DNA of 64,000 bases. Origin: Fibrobacter sp. UWB2. GTDB lineage: Bacteria > Fibrobacterota > Fibrobacteria > Fibrobacterales > Fibrobacteraceae. Location: NCBI RefSeq assembly GCF_002210425.1, contig NZ_MWQK01000006.1, positions 62,001 to 126,000 on the forward strand, in the 5' to 3' direction. Below are positions 52,586 through 60,830 of the stretch, in pieces. The position numbers and the translations under genes are program-made. The notes under the pieces are model-generated. The model saw nothing but the letters and a program-made list of their open reading frames with translations, was not told where the DNA came from and ran no database searches. Every line of letters begins with the position of its first letter. The first letter of the stretch is position 1.

Positions 52586-53317
52586 ATGAAAAAATCATAT
52601 ACGATTTTAGCAATCATTGCGATTATTGTTGTTGCCATCTATGTAATGCTTCCGAAAGAGCGATTTGCTGAAACTGTGTTTCCACTAGGGGATGGTGCAA
52701 AAGTATCTGCTTACGACGATAATGCAGACGGGGGTACGTCTGTGGTCCAGTTTAAATCTTCGGATTCTCTAGCGTCGTTCCAGTGCGCGTTGGGCATGGA
52801 CGAAAAGAAATCGGCCTGGTGCGGGCTTGTTTTTGACTTTGACCCGAATGGCGAAAAGAAGTACCACAACTGGAAAAATGTCGATACGCTTTATCTGGAT
52901 ATCGATATTGCGGGGACGAGTGAAGTCAACGTAAAGACGTGGACTTATGACCCGGATGTGACTGATTTGTCGAATCCGAGTTCGTTCAGAATGCTCTTGA
53001 AGGAAGTCCCTGTTAAATCGGGACGCAACCAGATTGCCATCCCGTTCGAACAACTTTACATTCCTGATTTCTGGTACGACAATTTGGGCGTGAAGCGTTC
53101 CCGTAACCGTCCGCATCACGAAAGTGTTGCACGCGTAGAAATCTCGGCCGGCTGGAACCAACCGCGCGGGAAGAATTTTGTTGTCAATGTCCGTGAAATT
53201 ACGGTGAGCGGGACGAGCAACAGGGCTTATGGTATATTCCTGTTTATTATTCTTGGACTTATGATCGTGGCGATTGGACGCAGCCACCCAGTGAAGGAGT
53301 ACGATGAAAAAAAGTAG
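52586..53317 (+). CDS. Bitopic membrane protein with beta-sandwich domain, paralog 1
   Basis: The 243-residue protein has membrane helices at both ends (residues 5-22 ILAIIAIIVVAIYVML and about 215-235 GIFLFIILGLMIVAIG) and an extracytoplasmic beta domain in between, with LYLDIDIAGTSEVNVKTWTYDP, LKEVPVKSGRNQIAIPF and FWYDNLG. It aligns with the next protein over most of its length: LKEVP versus LEKEIP, and IPDFWYDNLG versus VPEWWLSQQG. The domain looks like carbohydrate-binding jelly-roll folds seen in sensors, but I cannot assign a family. It overlaps the next gene by 14 bases. Confidence 0.75.
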   Translation: MKKSYTILAIIAIIVVAIYVMLPKERFAETVFPLGDGAKVSAYDDNADGGTSVVQFKSSDSLASFQCALGMDEKKSAWCGLVFDFDPNGEKKYHNWKNVDTLYLDIDIAGTSEVNVKTWTYDPDVTDLSNPSSFRMLLKEVPVKSGRNQIAIPFEQLYIPDFWYDNLGVKRSRNRPHHESVARVEISAGWNQPRGKNFVVNVREITVSGTSNRAYGIFLFIILGLMIVAIGRSHPVKEYDEKK

Positions 53318-54089
53318 GTGGATTGGAATCTCGATTTTCCTAGTCCTGCTTATTGCTTGGGGCTTTTTCTATTCACGCTGTGGGGGAGTGACGGTGGAGT
53401 TTTTCCCTGAGCGGACGTTCGATGTTTTCCCGCTAAACGATAGCGCTGTCGGTGGATTTTCGACAAGTGAAGTCCAGCTGACGGATACGCTCCTGATTTC
53501 ATCGGTCGTGATTCATTCGGGGAAGGCTTTTACTTATGCGGGTGTTGGCTTTAACCTAAAGTCTAAGGATAAACGCCCCGGTAGCGTTTTTGACCTGACG
53601 AAGTTTGATTCCTTGGAAATCCATGTCGCATCGAAGCGCATGAATTCTATGAAACTTCGCATTTTGACGGATGACCCTGTCTATACGCGTAATGGCGATT
53701 ATGCAACGCTTCGCGTCTTGGAAAAGGAAATCCCGTCGGCGCCTTACTTGCTGATGGGCGGCTCGAAGGAACGCTTTGCGGTGAGCAAGTTCTCGCTGAG
53801 CGAATTTCGAGTGCCGGAATGGTGGCTTTCGCAGCAGGGGCTTGAAGAAGATGACGGCAAGACCTATCTGAATCGCGGCTCGTTTTTTGAAATTGTGAGC
53901 GGCGGATCGACGCTTCGCGGCATTCCGGATGAAATGGAAATCCGCTATGTGCGCCTCTGGGGTGCAAATGAAGACCAAAAGAAAACGATGCATATAGTGC
54001 TCGGGGCCATTCTCTTTGCACTTGTGCTATTTTTAGTGTGTTCTGCGAAGTCATGCAGGAGGGAAAATGCAAAGAAATTGGACGCTTGA
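53304..54089 (+). CDS. Bitopic membrane protein with beta-sandwich domain, paralog 2
   Basis: The 261-residue protein has the same plan as its neighbour: N-terminal helix (IGISIFLVLLIAWGFFY), extracytoplasmic beta domain (SLEIHVASKRMNSMKLRILTDDP; FRVPEWWLSQQG; MEIRYVRLWG) and a C-terminal helix (MHIVLGAILFALVLFLV) with a short basic Cys-containing tail. It is clearly a diverged duplicate of the preceding gene, suggesting a heteromeric complex. AAGGAG lies just before the ATG inside the preceding gene, and the transporter gene overlaps the end by 23 bases. Confidence 0.75.
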   Translation: MKKSRWIGISIFLVLLIAWGFFYSRCGGVTVEFFPERTFDVFPLNDSAVGGFSTSEVQLTDTLLISSVVIHSGKAFTYAGVGFNLKSKDKRPGSVFDLTKFDSLEIHVASKRMNSMKLRILTDDPVYTRNGDYATLRVLEKEIPSAPYLLMGGSKERFAVSKFSLSEFRVPEWWLSQQGLEEDDGKTYLNRGSFFEIVSGGSTLRGIPDEMEIRYVRLWGANEDQKKTMHIVLGAILFALVLFLVCSAKSCRRENAKKLDA

Positions 54090-55194
54090 TAGGGTAATGC
54101 GCTATGTGCTGATTGCTGTAGCAGTTGCTGTATCTCTTGTAGTTTTGAATTATTTGAGCGGTGTCTTGTTCCCGTTTTTTGCGGCGTTCTTGATTGCCTA
54201 TATTATGGACCCGCTTGTCTGTAGATTGCAAATAAAATTCCGCTACCGCGTCATTGCGGTTGTGGTCGTGCTATTAGGTGCCGCTGTGATTATTGGCGGT
54301 TGTATGTATTTCTTTATTCCAAAGGTCGTGCACGAAGTCCAGTACTTGGGAACGCTTATTTCGCGAATCTTTACGGACTCGACTTGGAGTGATAGAATCA
54401 TGACGTTCTTGCCTGCAGATACGTGGGCGTCCGTGAAGACGATGATTTCTTGGAACAGCATTGCAGAAGCGATGGAATCGCTTGATGTGTGGAGCGTTGT
54501 CCAGACTGTTTCGGACCGCATTCTTCCTGGCGCTTGGGACATTCTCTCGAAAACGTCGACAGTGTTGATGGGCGTGTCCAGTGCGGCTGTTGTATTCATG
54601 TACCTTGTCTTCATTATGCTTGACATGCATAAAATCAGAAAGGGCATCCGCCGTTTAATCCCGAGACGCTACCGCCGCGAAGCGGGTGAATTCGCTAGTT
54701 CTACGGACAAATTTATGGGCACGTACTTCCGTGCTCAATCCATGGTCGCCTTTACGGTTGGCGTTTTGTATGCAATCGGCTTTAGCGTGATGGGACTCCC
54801 GATGGGCATGGCGTTTGGACTGTTTTCGGGCGCCTTGAACATGATCCCCTATATGCAGTTGACGACGATTCCGTTGGCCCTACTGCTAGCGGTGGTTTAC
54901 GCTCTAGACAAGGGAATGCCGTTCTGGGAAGTGGCTGTTATCATCCTTGCGATTTACCTTGTTGTGCAGATTATCCAGGACTTCTTCTTGGTGCCGCACA
55001 TCGTCGGTAAGTCCATGAATTTGCCGCCTGTAGGGATCCTTCTCTCGCTCTCGATTTGGGGCAAGTTGCTCGGCTTCTTGGGACTATTGGTGGCGATTCC
55101 CTTTACATGCATTTGCCTTGTCTATGTAGAGAAATTAAGGACTAAAGCCGACCAATACGTGGAAGATGTGGGCAGACTGGCTCCCAAGGCTTGA
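54067..55194 (+). CDS. AI-2E family transporter (PerM/YdiK/TqsA-like)
   Basis: This 375-residue integral membrane protein has eight or so hydrophobic helices in the AI-2E exporter family pattern: FAAFLIAYIMDPLVCRL, MLDMHKIRKGIRRLIPRRYR, QSMVAFTVGVLYAIGFSVMGLP and the conserved VQIIQDFFLVPHIVGKSMNLPP, followed by VGILLSLSIWGKLLGFLGLLVAIPF. The family contains autoinducer exporters, Na+/H+ antiporters and many uncharacterised members, so the substrate is open. AGGAGG precedes ATG 54067. It is the fourth gene of the operon starting at 52082; its role may depend on the two paralogous membrane proteins. Confidence 0.88.
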   Translation: MQRNWTLDRVMRYVLIAVAVAVSLVVLNYLSGVLFPFFAAFLIAYIMDPLVCRLQIKFRYRVIAVVVVLLGAAVIIGGCMYFFIPKVVHEVQYLGTLISRIFTDSTWSDRIMTFLPADTWASVKTMISWNSIAEAMESLDVWSVVQTVSDRILPGAWDILSKTSTVLMGVSSAAVVFMYLVFIMLDMHKIRKGIRRLIPRRYRREAGEFASSTDKFMGTYFRAQSMVAFTVGVLYAIGFSVMGLPMGMAFGLFSGALNMIPYMQLTTIPLALLLAVVYALDKGMPFWEVAVIILAIYLVVQIIQDFFLVPHIVGKSMNLPPVGILLSLSIWGKLLGFLGLLVAIPFTCICLVYVEKLRTKADQYVEDVGRLAPKA

Positions 55195-55254
55195 TTTTAT
55201 GGGGTTTTAAAAACTTTTTTCAAATAAAAATATTCTTATCTAAGAAAAAAAAAG

Positions 55255-55260
55255 TATAAT
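55255..55260 (+). promoter_or_regulatory. -10 element of the HU gene
   Basis: TATAAT follows an A-rich stretch; the predicted transcript starts near 55267, 35 bases before the HU ATG, and AAGGAG lies at 55289-55294. No consensus -35 is seen, although the upstream A/T tracts could act as an UP element. Confidence 0.55.
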
Positions 55261-55301
55261 ATTACCAAACAATTCACAAATCTGACTCAAGGAGTTAAAA
55301 A

Positions 55302-55604
55302 ATGAACAAACAAGATCTCATTGAAGCCGTGCTCGCTAACAAGGAAGCTGGCATTGAATCCAAGGCTGCTGCTGCTCGCGCAATCGACGCTGTCCTCGAC
55401 GGTATCGCTGCTGGCATCAAGAAGGACGGCAACGTCCAGCTCATCGGTTTCGGTACTTTCTCTGTGAAGTCCCGTGCTGCACGTACTGGCCGCAACCCGC
55501 AGACTGGTGCTACCATCAAGATCAAGGCTTCCAAGACTGTCGGCTTCAAGGCTGGTGCAGCTCTCAAGGAAACCGCTGCTAAGAACAAGCCGGCTAAGAA
55601 GTAA
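55302..55604 (+). CDS. hup: HU family DNA-binding protein
   Basis: The 100-residue protein has the HU fold: MNKQDLIEAVLANKEAG, then a helix with KAAAARAIDAVLDGI, the hallmark IGFGTFSVKSRAARTGRNPQTGATIKIKASKTVGFKAG (the DNA-binding arm) and a basic tail with LKETAAKNKPAKK. HU bends and compacts DNA. Codon use is strongly biased to the preferred host codons, which suits an abundant protein. It has its own promoter and terminator. Confidence 0.97.
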   Translation: MNKQDLIEAVLANKEAGIESKAAAARAIDAVLDGIAAGIKKDGNVQLIGFGTFSVKSRAARTGRNPQTGATIKIKASKTVGFKAGAALKETAAKNKPAKK

Positions 55605-55638
55605 TCTCTCTGAGCTAGATTTGCTTTTTGCAAAGGTT

Positions 55639-55664
55639 GGGTCGCTTTCGGGCGGCCCTTTTTT
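55639..55664 (+). terminator. Terminator of the HU gene
   Basis: GGGTCGC pairs with GCGGCCC (one wobble) around a six-base loop, followed by TTTTTT. Confidence 0.85.
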
Positions 55665-55744
55665 GTTGCTGAAAAATTGTTGCTGAAAAATTTATTGAGA
55701 AGAGTTTATTATATTGAGAGATAATAACTTAGAGGTTTTGTACA

Positions 55745-55933
55745 ATGCGTAAATTGTTGAGCTTGCTTATTGTGACATCGGTCCTTGGAATTGTTGCTTG
55801 TGCAGCACCGGATGATGCTGATTATGAAACGCTTCGTGAAAAATGCAAGAACAATCCGTCGCTTCCGGAATGCCAGGATGAAGATGACTGGGGCGGAAGT
55901 GATGATGGCTCTTCGTCGGGCGACGATTTTTAG
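55745..55933 (+). CDS. Small acidic lipoprotein
   Basis: The 62-residue product has a lipoprotein signal (LLSLLIVTSVLGIVAC) with the lipid-carrying Cys near residue 19. The mature part is only about 44 residues, containing a Cys pair (EKCKNNPSLPEC) and an acidic, Ser/Gly-rich tail (DEDDWGGSDDGSSSGDD). Similar tiny lipoproteins are common in this lineage; function unknown. It has no obvious partner and is followed by the carB leader region. Confidence 0.7.
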   Translation: MRKLLSLLIVTSVLGIVACAAPDDADYETLREKCKNNPSLPECQDEDDWGGSDDGSSSGDDF

Positions 55934-56096
55934 TACCCGCTATTGAAAGGATCTATCACTTATTCTATATTTGCGCAAGTTTAAGTCTTTGTGAAATAGG
56001 AAAGTGATGAACGGAATGCTCAAAAACGCTAAGCGCAATTGCGACATTATGCATGTCGCGCCGTTCGCTACTATTTCTATTTCCATTTTTAGTTTT

Positions 56097-56129
56097 ATTG
56101 CTGGACTTTTTAGTTCAGCAATTTTTTTA
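56097..56129 (+). terminator. Intrinsic terminator 74 bases before carB, possible attenuator
   Basis: ATTGCTGGACT pairs with AGTTCAGCAAT (one wobble) around TTTT, followed by seven T residues. It may end the small lipoprotein transcript or act as an attenuator for carB. A second hairpin, GCGACA/TGTCGC, lies at 56041-56059 upstream. Confidence 0.8.
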
Positions 56130-56137
56130 TTCCTACG

Positions 56138-56163
56138 TCATTGCGAGCGTAGCGAAGCAATCC
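56138..56163. repeat. Dispersed repeat element of the TCATTGCGAGC type
   Basis: A short element, TCATTGCGAGCGTAGCGAAG followed by CAATCC, of a class found in intergenic regions of many bacteria. It is palindromic in its core (GCGAGCGTAGCGAAGC) and often gives false small ORF calls with RHCERSEAI. Confidence 0.6.
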
Positions 56164-56202
56164 AAGTTTTTAATAAATAATTAGTCAACGGAGATAAACA
56201 AA

Positions 56203-59200
56203 ATGAAGATTGAAGGCATCGACAAAGTCCTTATCATCGGTTCTGGCCCGATTGTGATCGGTCAGGCTTGCGAATTCGACTATTCCGGCACTCAGGCTTG
56301 CAAGGCCCTGCGCGAACAGGGTTACAAGATTGTGCTCGTGAACTCTAACCCGGCTACCATCATGACCGACCCGGTCATGGCCGATGCCACCTACATCGAA
56401 CCGCTGAACGTCGCCCGCCTCACCCAGATTATCGAAAAGGAACGCCCGCAGGCTCTCCTCCCGAACTTGGGCGGTCAGACCGGCTTGAACCTTGCCTCTG
56501 CTTTGAGCAAGGCTGGCGTGCTGGACAAGTACGGCGTGAAGGTCATCGGTGTGAACCTCGACGCTATCGAACGCGGCGAAGACCGTGAAATCTTCAAGGA
56601 AACCATGCAGAAGCTCGGCATCGATACTCCGCGCTCTGGCATTTGCCACTCTGTGGAAGAAGCCGAAAAGATCGTGTCCGAAATCGGTTACCCGGTTGTC
56701 GTTCGCCCGGCATACACCATGGGTGGTGCAGGCGGCGGTTTCTGCTACAACGTGGAAGAACTCCGCACCATTTGCTCTAACGGTCTTGAACTCTCGATGA
56801 CGCACCAGTGCCTTATCGAAGAATCCATCCTCGGTTGGGAAGAATTGGAAGTCGAAGTGGTCCGCGATTCCAAGAACCAGATGATCGCCATCTGCTTCAT
56901 CGAAAACATCGACCCGGTGGGCGTGCATACCGGCGACTCCTTCTGCGCAGCCCCGTTCCTCACCATCGACAAGAAGCTCGAAGAAGAACTGAAGGAAAAG
57001 GCCTTCAAGATTGTGGAATCTATCGGCGTGATTGGCGGTACCAACGTGCAGTTCGCTCACGACCCGAAGACGGGCCGCGTGGTGATTATCGAAATCAACC
57101 CGCGTACCTCTCGCTCCTCCGCTCTTGCTTCCAAGGCTACCGGCTTCCCGATTGCCCTCATTTCTGCAAAGCTCGCCGCAGGCCTCACCCTCGACCAGAT
57201 TCCGTACTGGCGCGACGGAAGCCTCGAAAAGTACACCCCGAGCGGTGACTACGTTGTGCTCAAGTTCGCCCGCTGGGCATTCGAAAAGTTCCGCGGCGTC
57301 GATGACTGCCTCGGCACCCAGATGAAGGCCGTGGGCGAAGTCATGGCTATCGGCAAGACCTACAAGGAAACCCTCCAGAAGGCTATCCGCGGTCTCGAAA
57401 ACGGTCGTTCCGGCCTCGGCTTTGCGAAGGACTTCAACAAGAAGAGCAAGGAAGAACTCCTTGAAATGATGAAGACCGCTTCTTCCGAACGCCACTTCCA
57501 GATGTACGAAGCCATCCGTAAGGGCGCTACCGACGAAGAAATCTTCGCCGCCACTTACGAAAAGGCTTACTTCGTGCAGCAGATGCGCGAACTCGTGGAA
57601 CTCGAAGAAGAAATGCTCAAGACTCCGGGCCGCCTCCCGGCTGATGAACTCCTCATCAAGGCCAAGAAGGACGGCTTCAGCGATAAGTATATCGCCAAGA
57701 TCCTCGGCATCCGCGAAAAGGACGTGCGCAAGAAGCGTACGGAACTCGGCGTGGTCGAAGGCTGGTGTGCCGTGCCGGTGAGCGGCGTGAAGGACCAGTA
57801 CTACTACTACAGCACCTACAACTGCAAGGACGAATCTACCGCTTCCAACAACCCGAAGAAGATCATGATTCTCGGCGGTGGCCCGAACAGAATCGGCCAG
57901 GGTATCGAATTCGACTACTGCTGCTGCCACGCTGCAATGGCTCTTCGCGAGATGGGTTACGAAACCATCATGGTGAACTGCAACCCCGAAACGGTTTCTA
58001 CCGACTACGATACTTCCGACAAGCTCTATTTCGAACCGGTCAGCCTCGAAGACGTTCTCCAGATTTACCACAAGGAAAAGCCGGCTGGCGTGATCGTGCA
58101 GTTCGGTGGCCAGACCCCGCTGAACATCGCCCGCGCATTGAGCGACGAAGGCGTCAAGATTCTCGGTACGAGCATCGACTCCATCGACATCGCTGAAGAC
58201 CGCGACCTGTTCCGCAAGATGATGGATCAGCTCGGCATCCCGATGCCGGAAAGCGGCATGGCCACGAACATCGACGAAGCCCTTGCCTGCGTCAAGCAGA
58301 TCGGTGGCTACCCGGTGATGATCCGCCCGAGCTTCGTGCTCGGCGGCCGCGGCATGGAAGTCATCTACGACGAGAACATGCTCCGCGAATACGTGGCGAA
58401 GGCCGTGGGCGTGACTCCGGATCGTCCGCTCCTCATCGACCGCTTCCTCCACAACGCTCTCGAATGCGAAGCCGATGCCCTCTCTGACGGCGAACACGTT
58501 TACATCCCGTCCGTGATGGAACACGTGGAACTTGCCGGTGTCCACTCCGGTGACTCCGCCTGCATCATCCCGCCGGTGACCATCTCTAAGGAAAACTTGG
58601 CAACCATCAAGGATTACACCAGGAAGATTGCTGAAGCCCTCCACGTTTGCGGCCTCATGAACATGCAGTACGCCATCGAAGACGGCAAGGTGTTCGTCCT
58701 CGAAGCGAACCCGCGTGCCTCCCGCACGGTGCCTCTGGTCTCCAAGGTTTGCAACACCCAGATGGCCCGCCTCGCAACCCGCCTGATGCTTGGTGCCAAG
58801 CTCGAAGACCTGAAGCTCAAGGACAAGAAGTTCAACCACCACGGCGCCAAGGAAGCTGTGTTCCCCTTCGATAAGTTCCCGAAGGTGGACCCGGTTCTCG
58901 GCCCCGAAATGCGCTCCACCGGCGAAGTCCTCGGCCTCTCCGACGACTACTCCCTCGCTTACTACAAGAGCCAGGAAGCCGCAGGTTCCTTCCTCCCGAA
59001 CGAAGGTGCCGTGCTGATTAGCCTCTCCGACAAGGTGAACCTCTCCGAACAGGCAATTGAAATCGGTAAGGAATTCCAGAAGCTCGGCTTCAAGATTTAC
59101 GCTACCGAAGGTACCGCTAAGTTCTACGAAGCCGCCGGTGTCAAGTGCGAAGTGGTGAACAAGATTGCTGAAGGCCGCCCGAACGTTCTCGATATCATCC

Positions 59201-59421
59201 TGAACAAGCAGGTGAACCTCATCATCAACACGCCGTGGGCAAAGCGCGACGCCATCAAGGACGAAAGCGCTATCCGCAAGGCCGCCATCAAGTACAAGGT
59301 TCCGTACATCACGACGCTCGCCGGTGCCTACAACACCGTGAAGGGCATTGCGGCAGCTCGTAATGGTCATGGTGCTGTTAAATCTCTTCAGGAATATCAC
59401 GCAAGCATCGAAGAGGTGTAA
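56203..59421 (+). CDS. carB: Carbamoyl-phosphate synthase large subunit
   Basis: CarB makes carbamoyl phosphate for pyrimidine and arginine synthesis from bicarbonate, ATP and ammonia delivered by CarA. The 1,072-residue length is canonical. Two homologous halves are present: the N-terminal carboxy-phosphate part (GSGPIVIGQACEFDYSG; RPAYTMGGAGGG; EINPRTSRSSALASKATG) and the carbamoyl-phosphate part (GGGPNRIGQGIEFDYCC; RPSFVLGGRGMEV; EANPRASRTVPL), followed by the MGS-like allosteric domain (residues about 940-1072). carA is not adjacent. The spacer upstream carries a terminator, suggesting attenuation control. A terminator follows at 59467. Confidence 0.98.
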   Translation: MKIEGIDKVLIIGSGPIVIGQACEFDYSGTQACKALREQGYKIVLVNSNPATIMTDPVMADATYIEPLNVARLTQIIEKERPQALLPNLGGQTGLNLASALSKAGVLDKYGVKVIGVNLDAIERGEDREIFKETMQKLGIDTPRSGICHSVEEAEKIVSEIGYPVVVRPAYTMGGAGGGFCYNVEELRTICSNGLELSMTHQCLIEESILGWEELEVEVVRDSKNQMIAICFIENIDPVGVHTGDSFCAAPFLTIDKKLEEELKEKAFKIVESIGVIGGTNVQFAHDPKTGRVVIIEINPRTSRSSALASKATGFPIALISAKLAAGLTLDQIPYWRDGSLEKYTPSGDYVVLKFARWAFEKFRGVDDCLGTQMKAVGEVMAIGKTYKETLQKAIRGLENGRSGLGFAKDFNKKSKEELLEMMKTASSERHFQMYEAIRKGATDEEIFAATYEKAYFVQQMRELVELEEEMLKTPGRLPADELLIKAKKDGFSDKYIAKILGIREKDVRKKRTELGVVEGWCAVPVSGVKDQYYYYSTYNCKDESTASNNPKKIMILGGGPNRIGQGIEFDYCCCHAAMALREMGYETIMVNCNPETVSTDYDTSDKLYFEPVSLEDVLQIYHKEKPAGVIVQFGGQTPLNIARALSDEGVKILGTSIDSIDIAEDRDLFRKMMDQLGIPMPESGMATNIDEALACVKQIGGYPVMIRPSFVLGGRGMEVIYDENMLREYVAKAVGVTPDRPLLIDRFLHNALECEADALSDGEHVYIPSVMEHVELAGVHSGDSACIIPPVTISKENLATIKDYTRKIAEALHVCGLMNMQYAIEDGKVFVLEANPRASRTVPLVSKVCNTQMARLATRLMLGAKLEDLKLKDKKFNHHGAKEAVFPFDKFPKVDPVLGPEMRSTGEVLGLSDDYSLAYYKSQEAAGSFLPNEGAVLISLSDKVNLSEQAIEIGKEFQKLGFKIYATEGTAKFYEAAGVKCEVVNKIAEGRPNVLDIILNKQVNLIINTPWAKRDAIKDESAIRKAAIKYKVPYITTLAGAYNTVKGIAAARNGHGAVKSLQEYHASIEEV

Positions 59422-59466
59422 CGCCTAATGTCACCCTGGAGCGAAGCGATAGGGGCCAAAACATTC

Positions 59467-59496
59467 AAAGGACTGCAGCGATGCAGTCCTTTTTTG
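59467..59496 (+). terminator. Terminator of carB
   Basis: AAAGGACTGCA, GCGA loop, TGCAGTCCTTT with a T-run; perfect 11-bp stem. Confidence 0.9.
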
Positions 59497-59580
59497 CATA
59501 TCATCCATGCTAATTTACCCCCCATCTCTTTTATCTATATTTTGCGTGGTTTAACGAGTGGTGTTTTGTACATTTATCCA

Positions 59581-60813
59581 ATGTCCTTGTTTTCTCGTAT
59601 TTTTTCTTTGTTAGTGTTCCTGGCTGCATTTGCAGAAGCGGTTGAAGTGCAGGTCATTGAAGGCGATAGACATGGCCCTCGAGACCTTTCGACCAAAAAG
59701 CTAAAGGCTATGACTACGGTCTATTTGGCGGAATTGGGCTATGTTCCTAGCCCGTATGTTAAAAAGGTTGGGGTTTCTTTTTCGTCATCGAATCCTATGA
59801 TGCATCTTATACGGATGAAAAAGTTCTTGGCGGATGGTCAAATCGAAACGGATTCTTCTGTGGTCGCGGAAGTGGATGACGTTGACAACGCCGTGGAAAC
59901 CATGCTCAAGATGTCTTTTGGAAAGGCTCCCAAGATTTACAAAGGCGAAAAACCGGACGAAGTATATTTTATGGATCCCGTATTTGTAGATGTTGAAGAC
60001 AATAAGGCTAATCTTGCAACTCAAAGGGCGGAATCGGCTCTTGGGGTGCTTGGGTATAAGCTTTCTGAAAACAGCAACAAGGTCAATGTCCAGCTATTTC
60101 TGATAAAATTGAAAGATTATTATTGGGCGGGGATGGTGCGCTTGCACGGTTCCAAGGTTGTCAAGGGCGTTCATAAAAAGTTCTCGCAAGACGAAAATCT
60201 GCAATCCGTTGTTTATTCGTTGACGTGTTTGGTCATGAATCAGGATGTGGAGCCCGATAGCCCCAATACCGAAGTGGTGGATTACTCCAATACCCATGAG
60301 GCAAGCTGCCGTGCCACGCAATCTATGGCGGAATCAGGGGCTCCCGTCGGAGAAGTTGTTGCAGGACTTGTTTTCGATCTGTTGTGCTATCTTTCTGATT
60401 ATGGTGGAATAGAAGTGGGTGCAGGCGGCAAGGACCTTTATGGTAAATGGTATCCGAATTTGCGCTTTGCCTTGGTGTGGGGTTTTTCGGATTATCATTC
60501 CTGGCTATGGGAACTGGATTATGCGGGCACTATGGGACAGACCCAATCTAGATGGGCGTTTGAATCGGTCCATAGATTCTCGCAGCGTAAGGGGCTCTTT
60601 GTCGATATCGTTTGGGGAGGCGCTTATGATAGATCGTATAAAGGTTGGTTCTTGGGTGGCGATATCGGGTATAACCTTTTAGCGTCTAGTTCCAAGTCTC
60701 ATTGGCTTTCGTTGATGTTGCGCTACGATTGGACCTTGGGAAAGTCTTTTTCGAATTCTGGCCGAGTTTCGGTCAACTTGGTTTACGACCTTCGCGGTTA
60801 TTACAGCGATTGA
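59581..60813 (+). CDS. Exported protein of unknown function, probable outer-membrane C-terminal region
   Basis: The 410-residue protein has a signal peptide (SRIFSLLVFLAAFAEA). The N-terminal half (residues about 20-220) is soluble and mixed alpha/beta (VQVIEGDRHGPRDLSTKKLKAMTTVYLAELGY). The C-terminal part has Gly/aromatic strands (FALVWGFSDYHSWLWELDYAG; GLFVDIVWGGAYDRSYKGWFLGGDIGYNLL; LVYDLRGYYSD) like an outer-membrane barrel. No family is recognised. ATG 59581 gives a proper signal peptide; a longer frame overlaps the carB terminator and is rejected. It converges with the double-AAA gene with a 17-base spacer. Confidence 0.7.
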   Translation: MSLFSRIFSLLVFLAAFAEAVEVQVIEGDRHGPRDLSTKKLKAMTTVYLAELGYVPSPYVKKVGVSFSSSNPMMHLIRMKKFLADGQIETDSSVVAEVDDVDNAVETMLKMSFGKAPKIYKGEKPDEVYFMDPVFVDVEDNKANLATQRAESALGVLGYKLSENSNKVNVQLFLIKLKDYYWAGMVRLHGSKVVKGVHKKFSQDENLQSVVYSLTCLVMNQDVEPDSPNTEVVDYSNTHEASCRATQSMAESGAPVGEVVAGLVFDLLCYLSDYGGIEVGAGGKDLYGKWYPNLRFALVWGFSDYHSWLWELDYAGTMGQTQSRWAFESVHRFSQRKGLFVDIVWGGAYDRSYKGWFLGGDIGYNLLASSSKSHWLSLMLRYDWTLGKSFSNSGRVSVNLVYDLRGYYSD

Positions 60814-60830
60814 CGTAAATGAGTCCCTCC

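Larger units (their letters stand above)
56007..56180 (+). other. 57-codon leader reading frame upstream of carB (doubtful gene)
   Basis: The frame starts at ATG 56007 with AGGA five bases upstream and ends 22 bases before the carB ATG. It encodes a hydrophobic stretch (ATISISIFSFIAGLFSSAIFLF), but it contains a complete intrinsic terminator (56097-56129) and a dispersed repeat whose translation RHCERSEAI is a known spurious feature. It could be a leader that couples translation to termination; its product is probably not functional. Confidence 0.25.

Noticed and set aside
56185-59400. 1,071-codon open frame antisense to carB
   Set aside because: It mirrors carB almost end to end. Strong codon bias (few codons whose complements give stops) leaves the opposite strand open. 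It has no ribosome-binding site or protein family match.
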